The notes: a model not told the origin generated them from the sequence alone. DNA of 64,000 nucleotides from Acidobacteriales bacterium 59-55 (GCA_001897435.1 MKSV01000010.1:124001-188000), one strand, 5' to 3'; counted from the first letter of the stretch, positions 52,215 through 63,189 are shown. Numbers and translations: made by a program.

Positions 52215-53519
52215 ATGAAGTTCTACTTCGCTTTGGCCCTGTGCGCGGCGGTTGTCCCGGTAATGTATGGACAAGGTACGCCCGATTCGTCCATGTCGCC
52301 GACCGTGGGACCGAGCCTGCCCACAATTGACGGCGTCTTCCACTACTCCCTGAGCGCTTCCGAGATGCTCCAGAACGGCTATCGCAGCCAGGGAGCGACG
52401 TTCACAACGTCCCTCTCCGGCAATGCGGCCTACAACTCGAGAAGCACCGTCCGGCCGTTCAGCATGCTCTATGCCGGCGGCCTCCTTATGGGGAATCAGT
52501 ATCGCCAGAGCGTACGGACCTTTCAGAACTTTGCCGTGTCGCAGGGTTTGGTAGCCGGGGCATGGATCTTCGGCATCTCGGATTCGGTCAGCTACCTGCC
52601 GCAATCGCCGACGACCGGGCTCTCCGGCATTCCCGGAGTAGGCGATATTGGAGCTCAGCCCATTCAGGGGCCGTCCGTCGGGCCTGCCGGTGGAGCGCTC
52701 TTCAATAATTCAACCAATATCAGCAATTCGCTGAGCGGCAGCGTCGAGCGCCGGCTTACCCCCCTGACCTCTGCCAGCGGCGGAGGGAGCTGGACGGTCC
52801 TTCGCTTTCCTGACAACGACGGGTTGGACAACAATCGGATCGGCGGCCAGGCAGGCCTCAATCACCGGCTCGACGTACGCGATACCATCAGCGCCAACGC
52901 AAGCTATTCAAAGTTCACTTATGGCTCCAACATCGGGCTTACGGTTCAGACACGTGGAGTCAACGGCGCTTTTCAACGGGTCCTGAGCAGAACGATGTCT
53001 ATGAGCGCCTCCGCGGGACCCATGTGGATCAGCAGCTCCAACAGTACCCAGATCCCTTCCCGGGTTACGGTGGCGGCCAACCTGGCCCTGACCTACTCCC
53101 GCGAATTTACCTCCGCGGGCCTGACGTATTCGCGCGGTGTCAATGGCGGCTCCGGCATCCAGCCCGGCGCGTTGTCCGACAATCTCGGGGCCATGATCGG
53201 CAGAACCTATGGCCGCGATTGGATGACCTCTCTCAGTGTCAATTACACCCGCACCTCCGGCCTGCTGAAGAGTCCGGTCGGTATACCTCCTGTGGGAGCA
53301 GGCTTTCTCTTCGCCGGGGGGTCGAGCCAGACCGTTTACGGCGGTCTCCAGGTCTCGCGAAGACTGAGCGACTCACTCTCCGCGTTCGCCGGCTATAACC
53401 TTCAGCATCAATCGGTCGACAGTTCGCTGGCGACACAAAACGCCTTCAGTGGCCTCAGCCAGACGATTAGTGTCGGGATATCTTTCTCGCCCCGCGCCAC
53501 TCGCCTCGGCCAGTTTTAA
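52215..53519 (+). CDS. Outer-membrane beta-barrel protein of the EPS locus
   Basis: A 434-residue protein with signal peptide KFYFALALCAAVVPVMYGQ. The mature part is rich in Ser, Gly and Asn with amphipathic strands (VYGGLQVSRRLSDSLSAFAG, TVAANLALTYSREFTSAGLT) and ends with Phe (RLGQF), as expected for a BAM substrate. Its position between export protein and chain-length protein matches the poorly characterised outer-membrane protein of PEP-CTERM/XrtA polysaccharide loci. The ATG at 52215 with GAGGGG upstream is preferred; an ATG at 52203 overlapping the preceding stop is possible. It is probably the outer-membrane port or an accessory protein for the polymer. Confidence 0.7.
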   Translation: MKFYFALALCAAVVPVMYGQGTPDSSMSPTVGPSLPTIDGVFHYSLSASEMLQNGYRSQGATFTTSLSGNAAYNSRSTVRPFSMLYAGGLLMGNQYRQSVRTFQNFAVSQGLVAGAWIFGISDSVSYLPQSPTTGLSGIPGVGDIGAQPIQGPSVGPAGGALFNNSTNISNSLSGSVERRLTPLTSASGGGSWTVLRFPDNDGLDNNRIGGQAGLNHRLDVRDTISANASYSKFTYGSNIGLTVQTRGVNGAFQRVLSRTMSMSASAGPMWISSSNSTQIPSRVTVAANLALTYSREFTSAGLTYSRGVNGGSGIQPGALSDNLGAMIGRTYGRDWMTSLSVNYTRTSGLLKSPVGIPPVGAGFLFAGGSSQTVYGGLQVSRRLSDSLSAFAGYNLQHQSVDSSLATQNAFSGLSQTISVGISFSPRATRLGQF

Positions 53520-53528
53520 GGAGTCACC

Positions 53529-55064
53529 ATGCTTGGTCATCGCTCGCTTAATTTGGAAGACTTCACCACCATTCTGAAGCGAAGAGGTTGGATCGTTCTC
53601 ATCCCGGCACTTATCCTGCCGATCATCACCTATGGAATCAGTCATCTGGTGCAGCCCCGGTACGTCTCGCAGACCCTCGTCCTGGTGGAGCAGCAGAAGG
53701 TTCCCGACAGCTATGTGAAGCCGGTCGTCACCGAGGACCTGAGCAGCCGCCTGGCCTCAATGAAGGAACAGATACTGAGCCGGTCGCGCCTTGAGCCCAT
53801 CATCGAACGATTCAACCTCTATGGCACCAGCAAGATGTCGATGGACGACCGTATCGACGCGGTGCGCAAGAATATCGGCATCCAGCCCATTCAGTCGCAG
53901 ATTGCGCGCAGTGGAGGGCTGCCCGGCTTCTTTATCTCCTATCAGGCCAGCGACCCGCGCACTGCCCAGCTTGTTTGCGGCGAGATTACCTCGCTCTTTG
54001 TGAATGAGAGCATCAGCGATCGCACGGCATCGGCCGAGGGGACGACGTCCTTTCTTCAGGCTCAACTGGCTGACGCCAAGCGCAATCTGGACGATCAGGA
54101 CGCCAAGCTGGCCCGCTTTCAGGAAGAGAATGCCGGACGGCTGCCCGGGCAGGAGGGGGCCAACATGAACATGTTGACCACCCTGAACACGCAGTTGGAT
54201 GCCGCCACCCAGGCATTGGCCCGGCTGGAGCAGGACAAGAGCTATGAAGAGGCGATGCTCGCTCAGCAGACGGCGCAGAGCTCCTCGTCCGGCGGCAGCG
54301 GCGGCGTAGCTCCTCAGACACAGCAGATTGAGCTGGAGAAGCTGCTCGCGCAGGAGGCCGATCTCACCTCCCGTTATACCGACGACTATCCCGACGTGGT
54401 GAGCGTCCGTCGCAAGATCAAGGAGTTGCGGGCGCAGATGGCGAAGGCGCCGGCTCCCTCGGCCATTCCGGCGACCTCAGCCCCCAATCGCGGCGACTCG
54501 CTCAGCGTTCAGCAGCTTCGCGCCCAGCTTCGTTCCGTCGAGCAGGGGATCGTCCAGAAGAAACGGGAACAGGCGAGCCTCACCAGCCAGATACGCGGGT
54601 ATCAGGGGCGCATCCAGTCCAGTCCGGCAGTGCAGGAGCAGTTCAAAAAGGTTACGAGGGACTATCAGACGGCGCAACAGTTCTATGATGATCTCCTCAA
54701 CAAGATGAACCAGTCCAAGATGGCAACGGATCTCGAAAAACGGCAGCAGGGCGAGAACTTCAAGGTCATGGACGAACCCAACCTTCCTGAAGCTCCCACC
54801 TTCCCGAATCGGCTCGTCTTCGCCGTGGGAGGTTTCGCGGCCGGCGTCGCCCTTGGCCTGCTCGTGATCGCCTTTCTGGAGTACCGGGATACGGCGGTGC
54901 GCACCGAGCGCGACATCTGGGCCTTTACCAAGCTGCCGACTCTGGCCGTGATCGGCTTTACCGGCGAGCGGGATACTGTGCCTGCCAAACATTGGTGGCA
55001 GTTCAAACGCCGCCAGCCAGACCTTGCAGCGGGTGCTAAGCCGCTGGTGAATACGGGCCAATAA
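53529..55064 (+). CDS. Wzz/GumC-type polysaccharide chain-length protein
   Basis: A 511-residue inner-membrane polysaccharide co-polymerase. The N-terminus has the Wzz domain (LEDFTTILKRRGWIVLIPAL, with the first membrane helix at about 20-38). A long periplasmic coiled-coil region follows (TSFLQAQLADAKRNLDDQDA, DDYPDVVSVRRKIKELRAQM). The second helix is LVFAVGGFAAGVALGLLVIA near residue 430, preceded by the Pro-rich PNLPEAPTFPNR motif. No kinase domain is fused; the tyrosine kinase is two genes downstream. AAGGAG lies five bases before the ATG. It controls polymer length together with the autokinase. Confidence 0.92.
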   Translation: MLGHRSLNLEDFTTILKRRGWIVLIPALILPIITYGISHLVQPRYVSQTLVLVEQQKVPDSYVKPVVTEDLSSRLASMKEQILSRSRLEPIIERFNLYGTSKMSMDDRIDAVRKNIGIQPIQSQIARSGGLPGFFISYQASDPRTAQLVCGEITSLFVNESISDRTASAEGTTSFLQAQLADAKRNLDDQDAKLARFQEENAGRLPGQEGANMNMLTTLNTQLDAATQALARLEQDKSYEEAMLAQQTAQSSSSGGSGGVAPQTQQIELEKLLAQEADLTSRYTDDYPDVVSVRRKIKELRAQMAKAPAPSAIPATSAPNRGDSLSVQQLRAQLRSVEQGIVQKKREQASLTSQIRGYQGRIQSSPAVQEQFKKVTRDYQTAQQFYDDLLNKMNQSKMATDLEKRQQGENFKVMDEPNLPEAPTFPNRLVFAVGGFAAGVALGLLVIAFLEYRDTAVRTERDIWAFTKLPTLAVIGFTGERDTVPAKHWWQFKRRQPDLAAGAKPLVNTGQ

Positions 55065-55066
55065 TC

Positions 55067-56002
55067 ATGTACAAGAACTTCTACAAACTGCAAAGCAGCC
55101 CGTTCGGGACCAGTCCCGATCCGAGGTTTCTCTACATGATGCCGCACACTCGCGAGGCGCTTGCCTGCCTGGAGTACGGAATCTCAGCCCGCAAGGGGTT
55201 CACCGTGCTGACCGGCGAGGTGGGCACCGGCAAGACCACCCTGTTGCGTCGCGCCCTGAGTTCCTTCAGCAGCCGACGCGTCTCGACGGCGTTCGTCTTC
55301 AATCCGCGCCTCGATACGCTCGACTTCCTGGAGTTCGTCATGACCGACTTCGGCATCGTCCCGGAGACGAGAACCAAGTCCGGGATGCTGCTGCAGCTCA
55401 ACCGCTGGCTCATCGAGCGCTTCCGCATGGAAGAGACCTGCGTGGTGGTTGTTGACGAGGCTCAGAATCTCTCCTGGGAGTTGCTCGAAGAGATCCGCCT
55501 GCTTACTAACCTCGAGACTTCGTCCGAAAAACTGCTGCAGATCGTGCTCTCCGGCCAGCCGGAACTTGAAGAGAAGCTGCGCCATCCCAGCGTGCGCCAA
55601 CTGCGCCAGCGCGTCTCCCTCTGGTGCCGCACCCAGTCGCTCAGCGAGAGCCAGACCCATGCTTATGTGGCCGAGCGCCTGCGCATCGCAGGTTCCAGGG
55701 AAGAGATCTTTTCTTCCGATGCGCTTGACCTGGTCCACCGTTACAGCCGCGGCATCCCCCGCATAATCAACCTGCTCTGCGAACACTCCCTGATTGTGGG
55801 CTATGTCGAGCAGGCGCCACAGATCACACCGGCAATCGTGGAGGGTGTGGCGGTTGAGCTGGAACTCGAGACTCAGCCGTTCTATATCTCCTCTGCCGCG
55901 ATGGACAGCCGGGGCACGCGCCAGTCGCACCTCGGGTCCCGCGATGCCGATAGCTTCAGAACCACTTTCAACGGAGAACCAACGGGAAGGCAAGACCGAT
56001 GA
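55067..56002 (+). CDS. ExeA-like AAA ATPase of the exosortase/EPS locus
   Basis: A 311-residue cytoplasmic ATPase. YKNFYKLQSSPFGTSPDPRF is the family N-terminus (MYxxFYxLxxxPF). Walker A is GEVGTGKTT (about 48-56) and Walker B is VVVVDEAQNLS (about 126-136). QLRQRVSLWCRTQSLSESQT and RYSRGIPRIINLLCEHSLIV are further features of the XrtA-associated/ExeA group. The gene starts 2 nt after the chain-length gene stop and overlaps the kinase gene by ATGA. It probably energises or regulates assembly of the export complex. Confidence 0.9.
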   Translation: MYKNFYKLQSSPFGTSPDPRFLYMMPHTREALACLEYGISARKGFTVLTGEVGTGKTTLLRRALSSFSSRRVSTAFVFNPRLDTLDFLEFVMTDFGIVPETRTKSGMLLQLNRWLIERFRMEETCVVVVDEAQNLSWELLEEIRLLTNLETSSEKLLQIVLSGQPELEEKLRHPSVRQLRQRVSLWCRTQSLSESQTHAYVAERLRIAGSREEIFSSDALDLVHRYSRGIPRIINLLCEHSLIVGYVEQAPQITPAIVEGVAVELELETQPFYISSAAMDSRGTRQSHLGSRDADSFRTTFNGEPTGRQDR

Positions 56003-57054
56003 GCCGCATTTACGAAGCATTGCAGAAGGCAGAGTCCGAACGCAGGTCGGAACGCACGCCGGTGTCCAACTCGGAGCCGAGCCCGGAGTTGCTCCCAGAT
56101 GCAGGCCCGGACTCAGGCCCAGGCGTCGCCCCAGGCTCAGGTCCGGACTCGGGTCCAGATCAGCGCCAACATCAGCCGCGTCGTCCCGTGCTCGCCGAAT
56201 CGCTCGCATCCGTCGCGGTGGCAGAGCCTCCGCCTGCCCCTCCTGTCGCCGCATCCGACTATGCCGTCAGTTCGGCTGTCGCTGCTCCCACCGTCGTCCC
56301 AGCCGACGCGCTCGATTTGAGCAAGGTCGCACGGCGTCCGTGGAGTCCTGCTTTCGATCGCCTCCCCGCGCTGTTGCAGCGCGGCCCTGCGGTCGAACAG
56401 TTCCGCAGCCTGCGCTCGCGCATCTTCGAGCTTCGCGATCTCAGCCCACTCAAGTCGATCCTCGTCAGCAGCGGTCTTCCCCAGGAAGGCAAGAGTTTTG
56501 TCGCCGCCAATCTGGCGCTGAGTCTCGCGCGCCACAAGAACAGCAAGGTACTGTTGATCGACGGCGATATGCGCCGCTACACCATGCATCAGATCCTCGG
56601 TTGCGAAGCGCAACCCGGGCTTGCCGATTATCTCGGCGGCAAGGCCACCATCCTTGAGATCATGCAACGTCCTGAGCGGTCGCCTGAGGAAGCGTCGTCC
56701 AAAAAGCCGATCTTCCCCAATCTCACGTTTATCGCCGGCGGCAATGGCGGAGACAAGGCGGCCGATCTCTCCGGCAGCCCGCGCTTCGGCGACCTGATCC
56801 GGCTCGCCGCGCCGCACTTCGACTGGATTATCGTGGACTCCTCGCCGGTTCTCCCCGTATCGGATGCTGTAAACCTTGCCCGGTCATGCGATGGCGTTCT
56901 GCTCGTGGCGCGTGGCGGCGTCACCAAGTATCCCGTCGCGCAGCGAGCTCAAAGCGAGCTCAAGGCCTCCAAGATTCTTGGCTTCGTTCTCAATGCGGTC
57001 CAGGAAGCTCCCCAGGTCGGCAGTTATTACGGATACGATGCCAATAATGAATAG
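55999..57054 (+). CDS. BY-type tyrosine autokinase of the EPS locus
   Basis: A 351-residue CpsD/CapB-like bacterial tyrosine kinase. SRIYEALQKAESERR is the typical N-terminus of the XrtA-associated group. A Pro/Gly/Ser/Asp low-complexity stretch (about residues 28-55, repeated GPDSGP) is followed by a Pro/Ala-rich linker. The kinase domain has SSGLPQEGKSFVAANLALSL (Walker A, about 154), VLLIDGDMRR (Walker A') and DWIIVDSSPVL (Walker B). The C-terminal Tyr cluster GSYYGYDANNE is the autophosphorylation tail. It works with the Wzz-type protein to control polymerisation and export. Confidence 0.92.
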   Translation: MSRIYEALQKAESERRSERTPVSNSEPSPELLPDAGPDSGPGVAPGSGPDSGPDQRQHQPRRPVLAESLASVAVAEPPPAPPVAASDYAVSSAVAAPTVVPADALDLSKVARRPWSPAFDRLPALLQRGPAVEQFRSLRSRIFELRDLSPLKSILVSSGLPQEGKSFVAANLALSLARHKNSKVLLIDGDMRRYTMHQILGCEAQPGLADYLGGKATILEIMQRPERSPEEASSKKPIFPNLTFIAGGNGGDKAADLSGSPRFGDLIRLAAPHFDWIIVDSSPVLPVSDAVNLARSCDGVLLVARGGVTKYPVAQRAQSELKASKILGFVLNAVQEAPQVGSYYGYDANNE

Positions 57055-57196
57055 GGCTGACGAAAAGCCTTGCAGCAGATATGGTAATGAAGTTCCCTTT
57101 TTTCATGTGATGAGGTTCTGTCTTCCTGGGGACAGCCTCCAGCCTTGTCTTAAGTTGTTCTTCTTTACTCCGCGGCACTAGCTGCTACAGGTTGAT

Positions 57197-57237
57197 CCGG
57201 GCCGCCGCATTGACCCGGCCCGGCCGGCCGAGTTTTT
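57197..57237 (+). terminator. Possible GC-rich hairpin with T-tract before the sugar transferase gene
   Basis: CCGGGCC (57197) can pair with GGCCCGG (57217), followed by CCGGCCGAG and TTTTT. Several alternative GC pairings exist. It may end or attenuate the kinase transcript before the sugar transferase gene, which starts 32 nt later. Confidence 0.3.
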
Positions 57238-57268
57238 AGACTGATTTCAGGAGAGAGCAAACGACGCA

Positions 57269-58645
57269 ATGATCCGGCTATTCAACGTGTACTACCCGAC
57301 TCGCACCATCGTGCTGCTTTTATGCGAGGCGCTGATCGTTGGCGGCTGCTTCCTGATAGCGACGATGATCCTCGCCGGGCCTGACACGTATCTTGTACTC
57401 AATTATGAGTATGGATGGCTCAAGATTTTCTGCCTCATCGTTCTTACCCTTCTCTTTTCTTATTACTTTGACCTCTATGAGCCCCAGCGCATCTCCGAGC
57501 GATGGGAGATCTACTTTCGCCTTCTGCTGGTCTTGGGATTTCTCTCCTTTTTTCTGTCCGGCGTCATCTATATGTTCCCCGGCGCGGATATCGCCAACTC
57601 TGTTCTGCTGCTTGGTCTCATGTTCCTGACCGTCGCCCTGGTCGCATGGCGCAGCGCCTATCAATGGATTATCGGTAGAGACGCATTTCGGGAGCGGGTC
57701 TACGTCCTGGGTGCGGGCGAGCGCGCACAGATGGTCGTCAATATCCTTCGGAACCGCAAAGATGCGGGAATGGAGATCGTGGGTTTCGGCAGCTTTGAGC
57801 GTGACATGTCAGAACGGCCTGATGCGTTCCAGGCGGCCGTCGCCGATCTGGATGGGTCCAGGCACCACGTCGACCGCGTCATCGTCGCGATCGAAGATCG
57901 CCGCGGTTCTCTGCCGCTCCGCGAACTGCTGAAGCTGCGCTTCAATGGCGTCGTTATTGAAGAGGCCGGAACTTTGCTGGAGCGGTTGACCGGCAAGCTC
58001 TACCTCGACGGCCTCCGGCCCAGCAACTTCATCTATAGCGAAGGGTTCCGGGTGAAGCCGTCGCAGCAGATCGCCCGGCGCCTCGTCTCGACGCTGACCG
58101 CGCTCACCGGCCTTCTCATCTTTCTTCCGTTCCTGCCCTTTGTGGTTCTGGCCGTGCGGCTTTCCTCGCCCGGCCCCATCTTCTTCCGGCAGACCCGGGT
58201 CGGGCAGGGCGGCCGCAACTTTACCGTTTACAAGTTCCGCACCATGCGCCAGGACGCCGAGGCCTCCGGGGCCAAGTGGGCGACCAAGAACGATCCTCGC
58301 GTCACGCGCCTCGGTATGTTCATGCGCAAGACCCGGTTGGACGAGGTGCCGCAGCTATGGAACGTGTTGCGCGGGGATATGGGCTTCGTCGGCCCTCGCC
58401 CCGAGCGCCCGGAGTTCGTTCCCTGGCTTTCCGAGCAGATCCCTTACTTCGATCTGCGCCACATGATTCGTCCCGGCCTTACCGGATGGGCACAGGTCCG
58501 CTACGGCTATGGCGCCACCCTGGCTGAGAGCCGGGAGAAGCTCGAGTTCGATCTCTACTACATCAAGCACATGACTCTCGGTTTGGACCTGCTCATCATG
58601 TTCGAGACCATCAAGACCATCATTCGGCGTCGCGGAGCGCAATAG
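57269..58645 (+). CDS. Initiating sugar transferase (polyprenyl glycosylphosphotransferase)
   Basis: A 458-residue membrane protein that transfers a sugar-1-phosphate to undecaprenyl phosphate and starts EPS repeat synthesis. Four N-terminal helices are followed by a CoA-binding-like domain (RVYVLGAGERAQMVVNIL) and a fifth helix (TALTGLLIFLPFLPFVVLAV). The C-terminal catalytic domain has KFRTMRQDAEASGAKWATKN, TRLDEVPQLWNVLRGDMGFV, GPRPERPEF and RPGLTGWAQVRYGYG. It matches the group found with PEP-CTERM/XrtA loci. AGGAGAG lies about 12 bases before the ATG, a long spacing. It is separated by 214 nt from the kinase gene. Confidence 0.92.
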   Translation: MIRLFNVYYPTRTIVLLLCEALIVGGCFLIATMILAGPDTYLVLNYEYGWLKIFCLIVLTLLFSYYFDLYEPQRISERWEIYFRLLLVLGFLSFFLSGVIYMFPGADIANSVLLLGLMFLTVALVAWRSAYQWIIGRDAFRERVYVLGAGERAQMVVNILRNRKDAGMEIVGFGSFERDMSERPDAFQAAVADLDGSRHHVDRVIVAIEDRRGSLPLRELLKLRFNGVVIEEAGTLLERLTGKLYLDGLRPSNFIYSEGFRVKPSQQIARRLVSTLTALTGLLIFLPFLPFVVLAVRLSSPGPIFFRQTRVGQGGRNFTVYKFRTMRQDAEASGAKWATKNDPRVTRLGMFMRKTRLDEVPQLWNVLRGDMGFVGPRPERPEFVPWLSEQIPYFDLRHMIRPGLTGWAQVRYGYGATLAESREKLEFDLYYIKHMTLGLDLLIMFETIKTIIRRRGAQ

Positions 58646-58690
58646 ACCCTCGGCAGAGATGTTGCAGGGGATGGCATATATTTTCCCTCT

Positions 58691-58714
58691 GTGTGGGAAA
58701 ACTTTTACCCACAC
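58691..58714. terminator. Bidirectional terminator between sugar transferase and activator genes
   Basis: GTGTGGG and CCCACAC form a seven-base stem, with AAA/TTT pairing possible inside the loop. It lies between two convergent genes, and T-rich sequence precedes it on the plus strand, which becomes an A-tract for that direction and a weak flank on the other. Confidence 0.5.
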
Positions 58715-58832
58715 CTTGTCCTTCGCCGTTCCATTTTGGTCCATGGAGGGCGATGCCGAGTATCAGAATCCTTGAAAGATCGAGCGAGGCTACCGGGCTG
58801 CGGCCGATATCGAGCTACCCCCTCCGGCTATG

Positions 58833-59924
58833 TCAATAAATCTTGTTCCTCGATGAAAGCACAGGCTTTAGAGTCCTTTCCGCCGTCTGCTTGGCCATGT
58901 TCGGAATTCGCAGCGGCCGAGGAGGAACCTCCGGCATACCCACTTCGCTCAGCTTGTAAAGTAGCGACCGATAGCTGATTTGAAGCCACTTAGCGGTCTT
59001 CTGCCGGTTCCAGCTATTCTCCTGGAGCACTTTCAGGATGATCTGGCGCTCCAGATCCTGAGTCGCTTTTTTCGTAATGTTCTTCAGCGATACCGGCTCG
59101 CTCAGGTCAATCTCCGTGACGATGCCGCTGTGCGGCGTCTCGGGCATCAGCTCCGCGACCAGGGCATCTTCGCTGCCTATAAGCACATAGCTGCGAATGA
59201 GGTTCTCGAGCTGCCGGATGTTGCCCGGCCAGTGGTAGTTCTGCATCAGCCGAACGGCGCTCTTGGAGAGCAGTTCCGGCGTGTGATGGAAGACCTTGGC
59301 ATAGTGGTCGATGAAGTAGTCGATCAGTACCGGGAGATCGGCAATCCGCTGCCGTAACGGCGGCAGATTGATTGTGACCGCGTTGATCCGGAACAGGAAG
59401 TCCAGCCGGAAGGTGCCGTCTTCGACCTGGGTGCGAAGGTCGCAGTTCGCGGCCGAGACAAGACGTGTCGTGATGGAACGGGGCTCATGTCCTCCTACCC
59501 GGGTGAAGGTTCCATCCTGTAACACCTGGAGCAGCTTGGCTTGAACCGCGAGGTCGAGGCTGCCGACCTCATCGAGAAAAAGGGTCCCCATGTGGGCTTG
59601 TTCCACCCGCCCCAGTTTGGTGGACATGGCGCCCGTAAACGCGCCCTTCTCGTAGCCGAACAACTCCGTCTCCAACAGCGAATGCGGGATGGCCGGACAG
59701 CTCACCTTAACCAGAGAGCCGCTGGAGCGCCTCGAGAGTGCGTGGAGCAGGCGGACGCAGACCTCTTTGCCCGTTCCACTCTCTCCCTGGATGAGCACCG
59801 GGACATCGGTCTCGGCGACACGCTCCAGTTTGTTTCGGACAGCCTGCATGGCGGCAGTCTTTCCGAAGATAATATCGAGCGGCGGCAGATTGAGGGCAGC
59901 AACGGATTCAGCGTGGTGAATCAA
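58833..59924 (-). CDS. Sigma-54 activator (AAA+ plus Fis HTH) without receiver domain
   Basis: A 363-residue enhancer-binding protein. Only about 20 residues precede the AAA+ domain. Walker A is GESGTGKE (47-54), the sigma-54 contact loop is GAFTGA (94-99), and Walker B is GTLFLDEVGSL. LRQRIADLPVLIDYFI and YHWPGNIRQLENLI follow. The C-terminal Fis-type HTH reads NSWNRQKTAKWLQISYRSLLYKL and is followed by a basic tail. With no sensory domain it resembles PspF-like activators, regulated by partner proteins or by level. It converges on the sugar transferase gene and is divergent from the second activator, and probably drives the EPS promoters. Confidence 0.9.
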   Translation of the reverse strand: MIHHAESVAALNLPPLDIIFGKTAAMQAVRNKLERVAETDVPVLIQGESGTGKEVCVRLLHALSRRSSGSLVKVSCPAIPHSLLETELFGYEKGAFTGAMSTKLGRVEQAHMGTLFLDEVGSLDLAVQAKLLQVLQDGTFTRVGGHEPRSITTRLVSAANCDLRTQVEDGTFRLDFLFRINAVTINLPPLRQRIADLPVLIDYFIDHYAKVFHHTPELLSKSAVRLMQNYHWPGNIRQLENLIRSYVLIGSEDALVAELMPETPHSGIVTEIDLSEPVSLKNITKKATQDLERQIILKVLQENSWNRQKTAKWLQISYRSLLYKLSEVGMPEVPPRPLRIPNMAKQTAERTLKPVLSSRNKIY

Positions 59925-60437
59925 GATATTTTTCCTATCGACATACTGAAGACACAGTGGTGCAATACTCCTGATCTAGCACGTAGATAACCAATCTCAA
60001 CTGTGCGAATCCCCGATCCGGGCGTGGGGTAGAGCATAAAGTTGCATGACCGAACGAAAACTTTAAAATTTTTGCCCTGTTTATGCTGATTCCTCGATTT
60101 TTTTGCGGTTACTGTGAAAATATTTACCAAAGTAACCTGCAAAAAAAATGACATTTTTCTCTCTCTACTTTGCCGGGTTGCATGTAAGCTAGAGACAATT
60201 GAGTGAAGAAAAATGGAAAACCTTTATCTCTTTCGTCGGCAAAATGAGTGATATTTCTTCACAGCGCTTGCGAAGTTGATTTGGGTAGGTTTCAATAAAC
60301 GCCGCGAGAGTCTCTTCCGCTCTCGTTGGCAAGATTGAATCAGGAAGATTGGCTCTGACGAATGAGCGGTATCAGTTCCTGGAGCGTTTGAGAGTTCGGG
60401 AGGCATCCCGGGTTCTATGAATCAAAGAGGTCTCTGA
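59925..60437 (+). other. 513-nt divergent region between the two sigma-54 activators
   Basis: No gene is seen. The left half (59925-60240) is unusually AT-rich for this window, with AAACTTTAAAATTTTTG and runs of A and T. An inverted repeat CGAGAG/CTCTCG lies at 60305-60325. The region must hold promoters for both regulators; no -24/-12 pair with correct spacing was found, so they are probably not sigma-54 dependent. Confidence 0.5.
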
Positions 60438-61867
<1,430 letters not shown>

Positions 61868-61868
<1 letters not shown>

Positions 61869-62368
61869 TGGCTCAACGTAACGGAGAAGAAGCGGCGGAA
61901 GCTCATCGAGTTGTCGTCCGATACGAAGACCGTGCCGTTCGCGGTTTCGCTGATATCAAGGAGCTGGGGTCGATCGAGGAGCTTTTGCATACTTCACTGC
62001 AGGACCCCCTGGAGTCGATTCGACTGAGATTGCTGGATTCCCAGACCGTCGAAGAGGTGCCGACCCGCGACGCCAAGGCTGTCTTCTTTGTCAAGACCTT
62101 CGAGGGCGATCTGAAGCACAGGGCTCTTCATTTTCACGAACATGCGCCGGTGCTGCAAGGGCTGTGGGTGCGGGTGTACTTCCACGACAACGAGATGATC
62201 GAAGGCATCGTGAGCAATACCTGTGATTATGTTCTACAGGACGGTTTCTTCCTGATGCCCACTGACCCGAACGGGAACAACAAGCTGGTTTATGTGCTCA
62301 AGGGCGGCCTCAAGGACTTCCATGTGCTGGGGTTGCGGAATCCGTCGAAGAGCCTCCACAAAGCTTGA
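61868..62368 (+). CDS. Conserved protein of unknown function, coupled to the sigma-54 regulator
   Basis: A 166-residue cytoplasmic protein starting with a GTG that overlaps the preceding TAG by one base. It has no signal peptide or membrane helix. The core is DAKAVFFVKTFEGD, LWVRVYFHDNEMIEGIVSN and DGFFLMPTDPNGNNKLVYV; I recall similar KAVFFVKxFxG and GFFLxPxDP elements in uncharacterised bacterial proteins (possibly the family listed as DUF6982). The fold looks like a small beta-rich domain, perhaps SH3-like or PilZ-like in size, but PilZ c-di-GMP motifs (RxxxR, D/NxSxxG) are absent. Coupling suggests a role with the regulator. Confidence 0.75.
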
Positions 62369-62385
62369 CCTGGCCAGAGCTCGGC

Positions 62386-63189
62386 TCACTTCGCACCGCT
62401 GGGATCAAGCGCAAGAAGAATATCCATCTGATAGAACTTGAATGTGTTCTCCTCGCCGGGACGATCGGCTGCCACAGTCCGATAGCGATCAAGCACGTCG
62501 TTGATGAAGGCGGGTCTCTCGGGCTCAGGCAGAAGCCGGGTCCACTCCACGAAGGTGACGGTTCCGAAGGCAAAAAACGCCTCGCGGGACTTGAAGTCCC
62601 ATGCCTTTGCCTCCGTCTGAATATGGCGGACATAGAGGCCGTTCCGTTCAGCGGCCAGCCCATATTGCTCAGGCGTCAGATGCAGGTAGGGATCGTGGAA
62701 CTCCCGAAAATAGCCGGTCCATCGCGACGAGGTTCGCGTCTCCTCAAGGACATCTTCGAGGCTTTTGCGTTCTCCTTTGGGAACAAGGCGCAGTCGCGCC
62801 ACAGCATGGGGCTTCATCGCGGTGCGAATGGAGCGGAGAGCGGCATCCTGATCGGGGAGCCAGTGGAGCGCATTGAACGAGACAACGAGGTCGAACTCTT
62901 CCCGAAAGGGCAGGTTCCCGGCATCGGCGACCTCGAATCGCAGGTTGGGTTGGAGTGCGGGGTCAAAACGGCTCGATGCGAATGAGATCATGTCATGAGA
63001 CCGATCGACACCCACGACCGATCCGCGCGGGACGCGAGCGGCGATCTCCGCCGTGATTCTTCCGTCCCCACATCCGATGTCGAGAATCCGCTCCGCCCCT
63101 TCGAGAGGGAGCAGCGCCAGTACCTCGTCGGCCATGGCCTGTTGAAGTCCGGACTGCTGAACATACTTTGCCGCATTCCATTCGGTCAT
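62386..63189 (-). CDS. Class I SAM-dependent methyltransferase (trans-aconitate methyltransferase-like)
   Basis: A 267-residue cytoplasmic methyltransferase. The ATG at 63189 has a perfect GGAGG six bases upstream. It reads TEWNAAKYVQQSGLQQAMAD, then ILDIGCGDGRITAEIAARVP (motif I), GVDRSHDMISFAS, and FDLVVSFNALHWLPDQDAAL (post-motif region). The WxxxxYxxxSxxQ start and ALHWLPD resemble trans-aconitate 2-methyltransferase and related small-molecule methyltransferases. The frame extends upstream to 63507, but that part overlaps the sigma-factor gene and is rejected. Substrate unproven. It converges on the preceding gene with a 17-nt gap. Confidence 0.88.
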   Translation of the reverse strand: MTEWNAAKYVQQSGLQQAMADEVLALLPLEGAERILDIGCGDGRITAEIAARVPRGSVVGVDRSHDMISFASSRFDPALQPNLRFEVADAGNLPFREEFDLVVSFNALHWLPDQDAALRSIRTAMKPHAVARLRLVPKGERKSLEDVLEETRTSSRWTGYFREFHDPYLHLTPEQYGLAAERNGLYVRHIQTEAKAWDFKSREAFFAFGTVTFVEWTRLLPEPERPAFINDVLDRYRTVAADRPGEENTFKFYQMDILLALDPSGAK

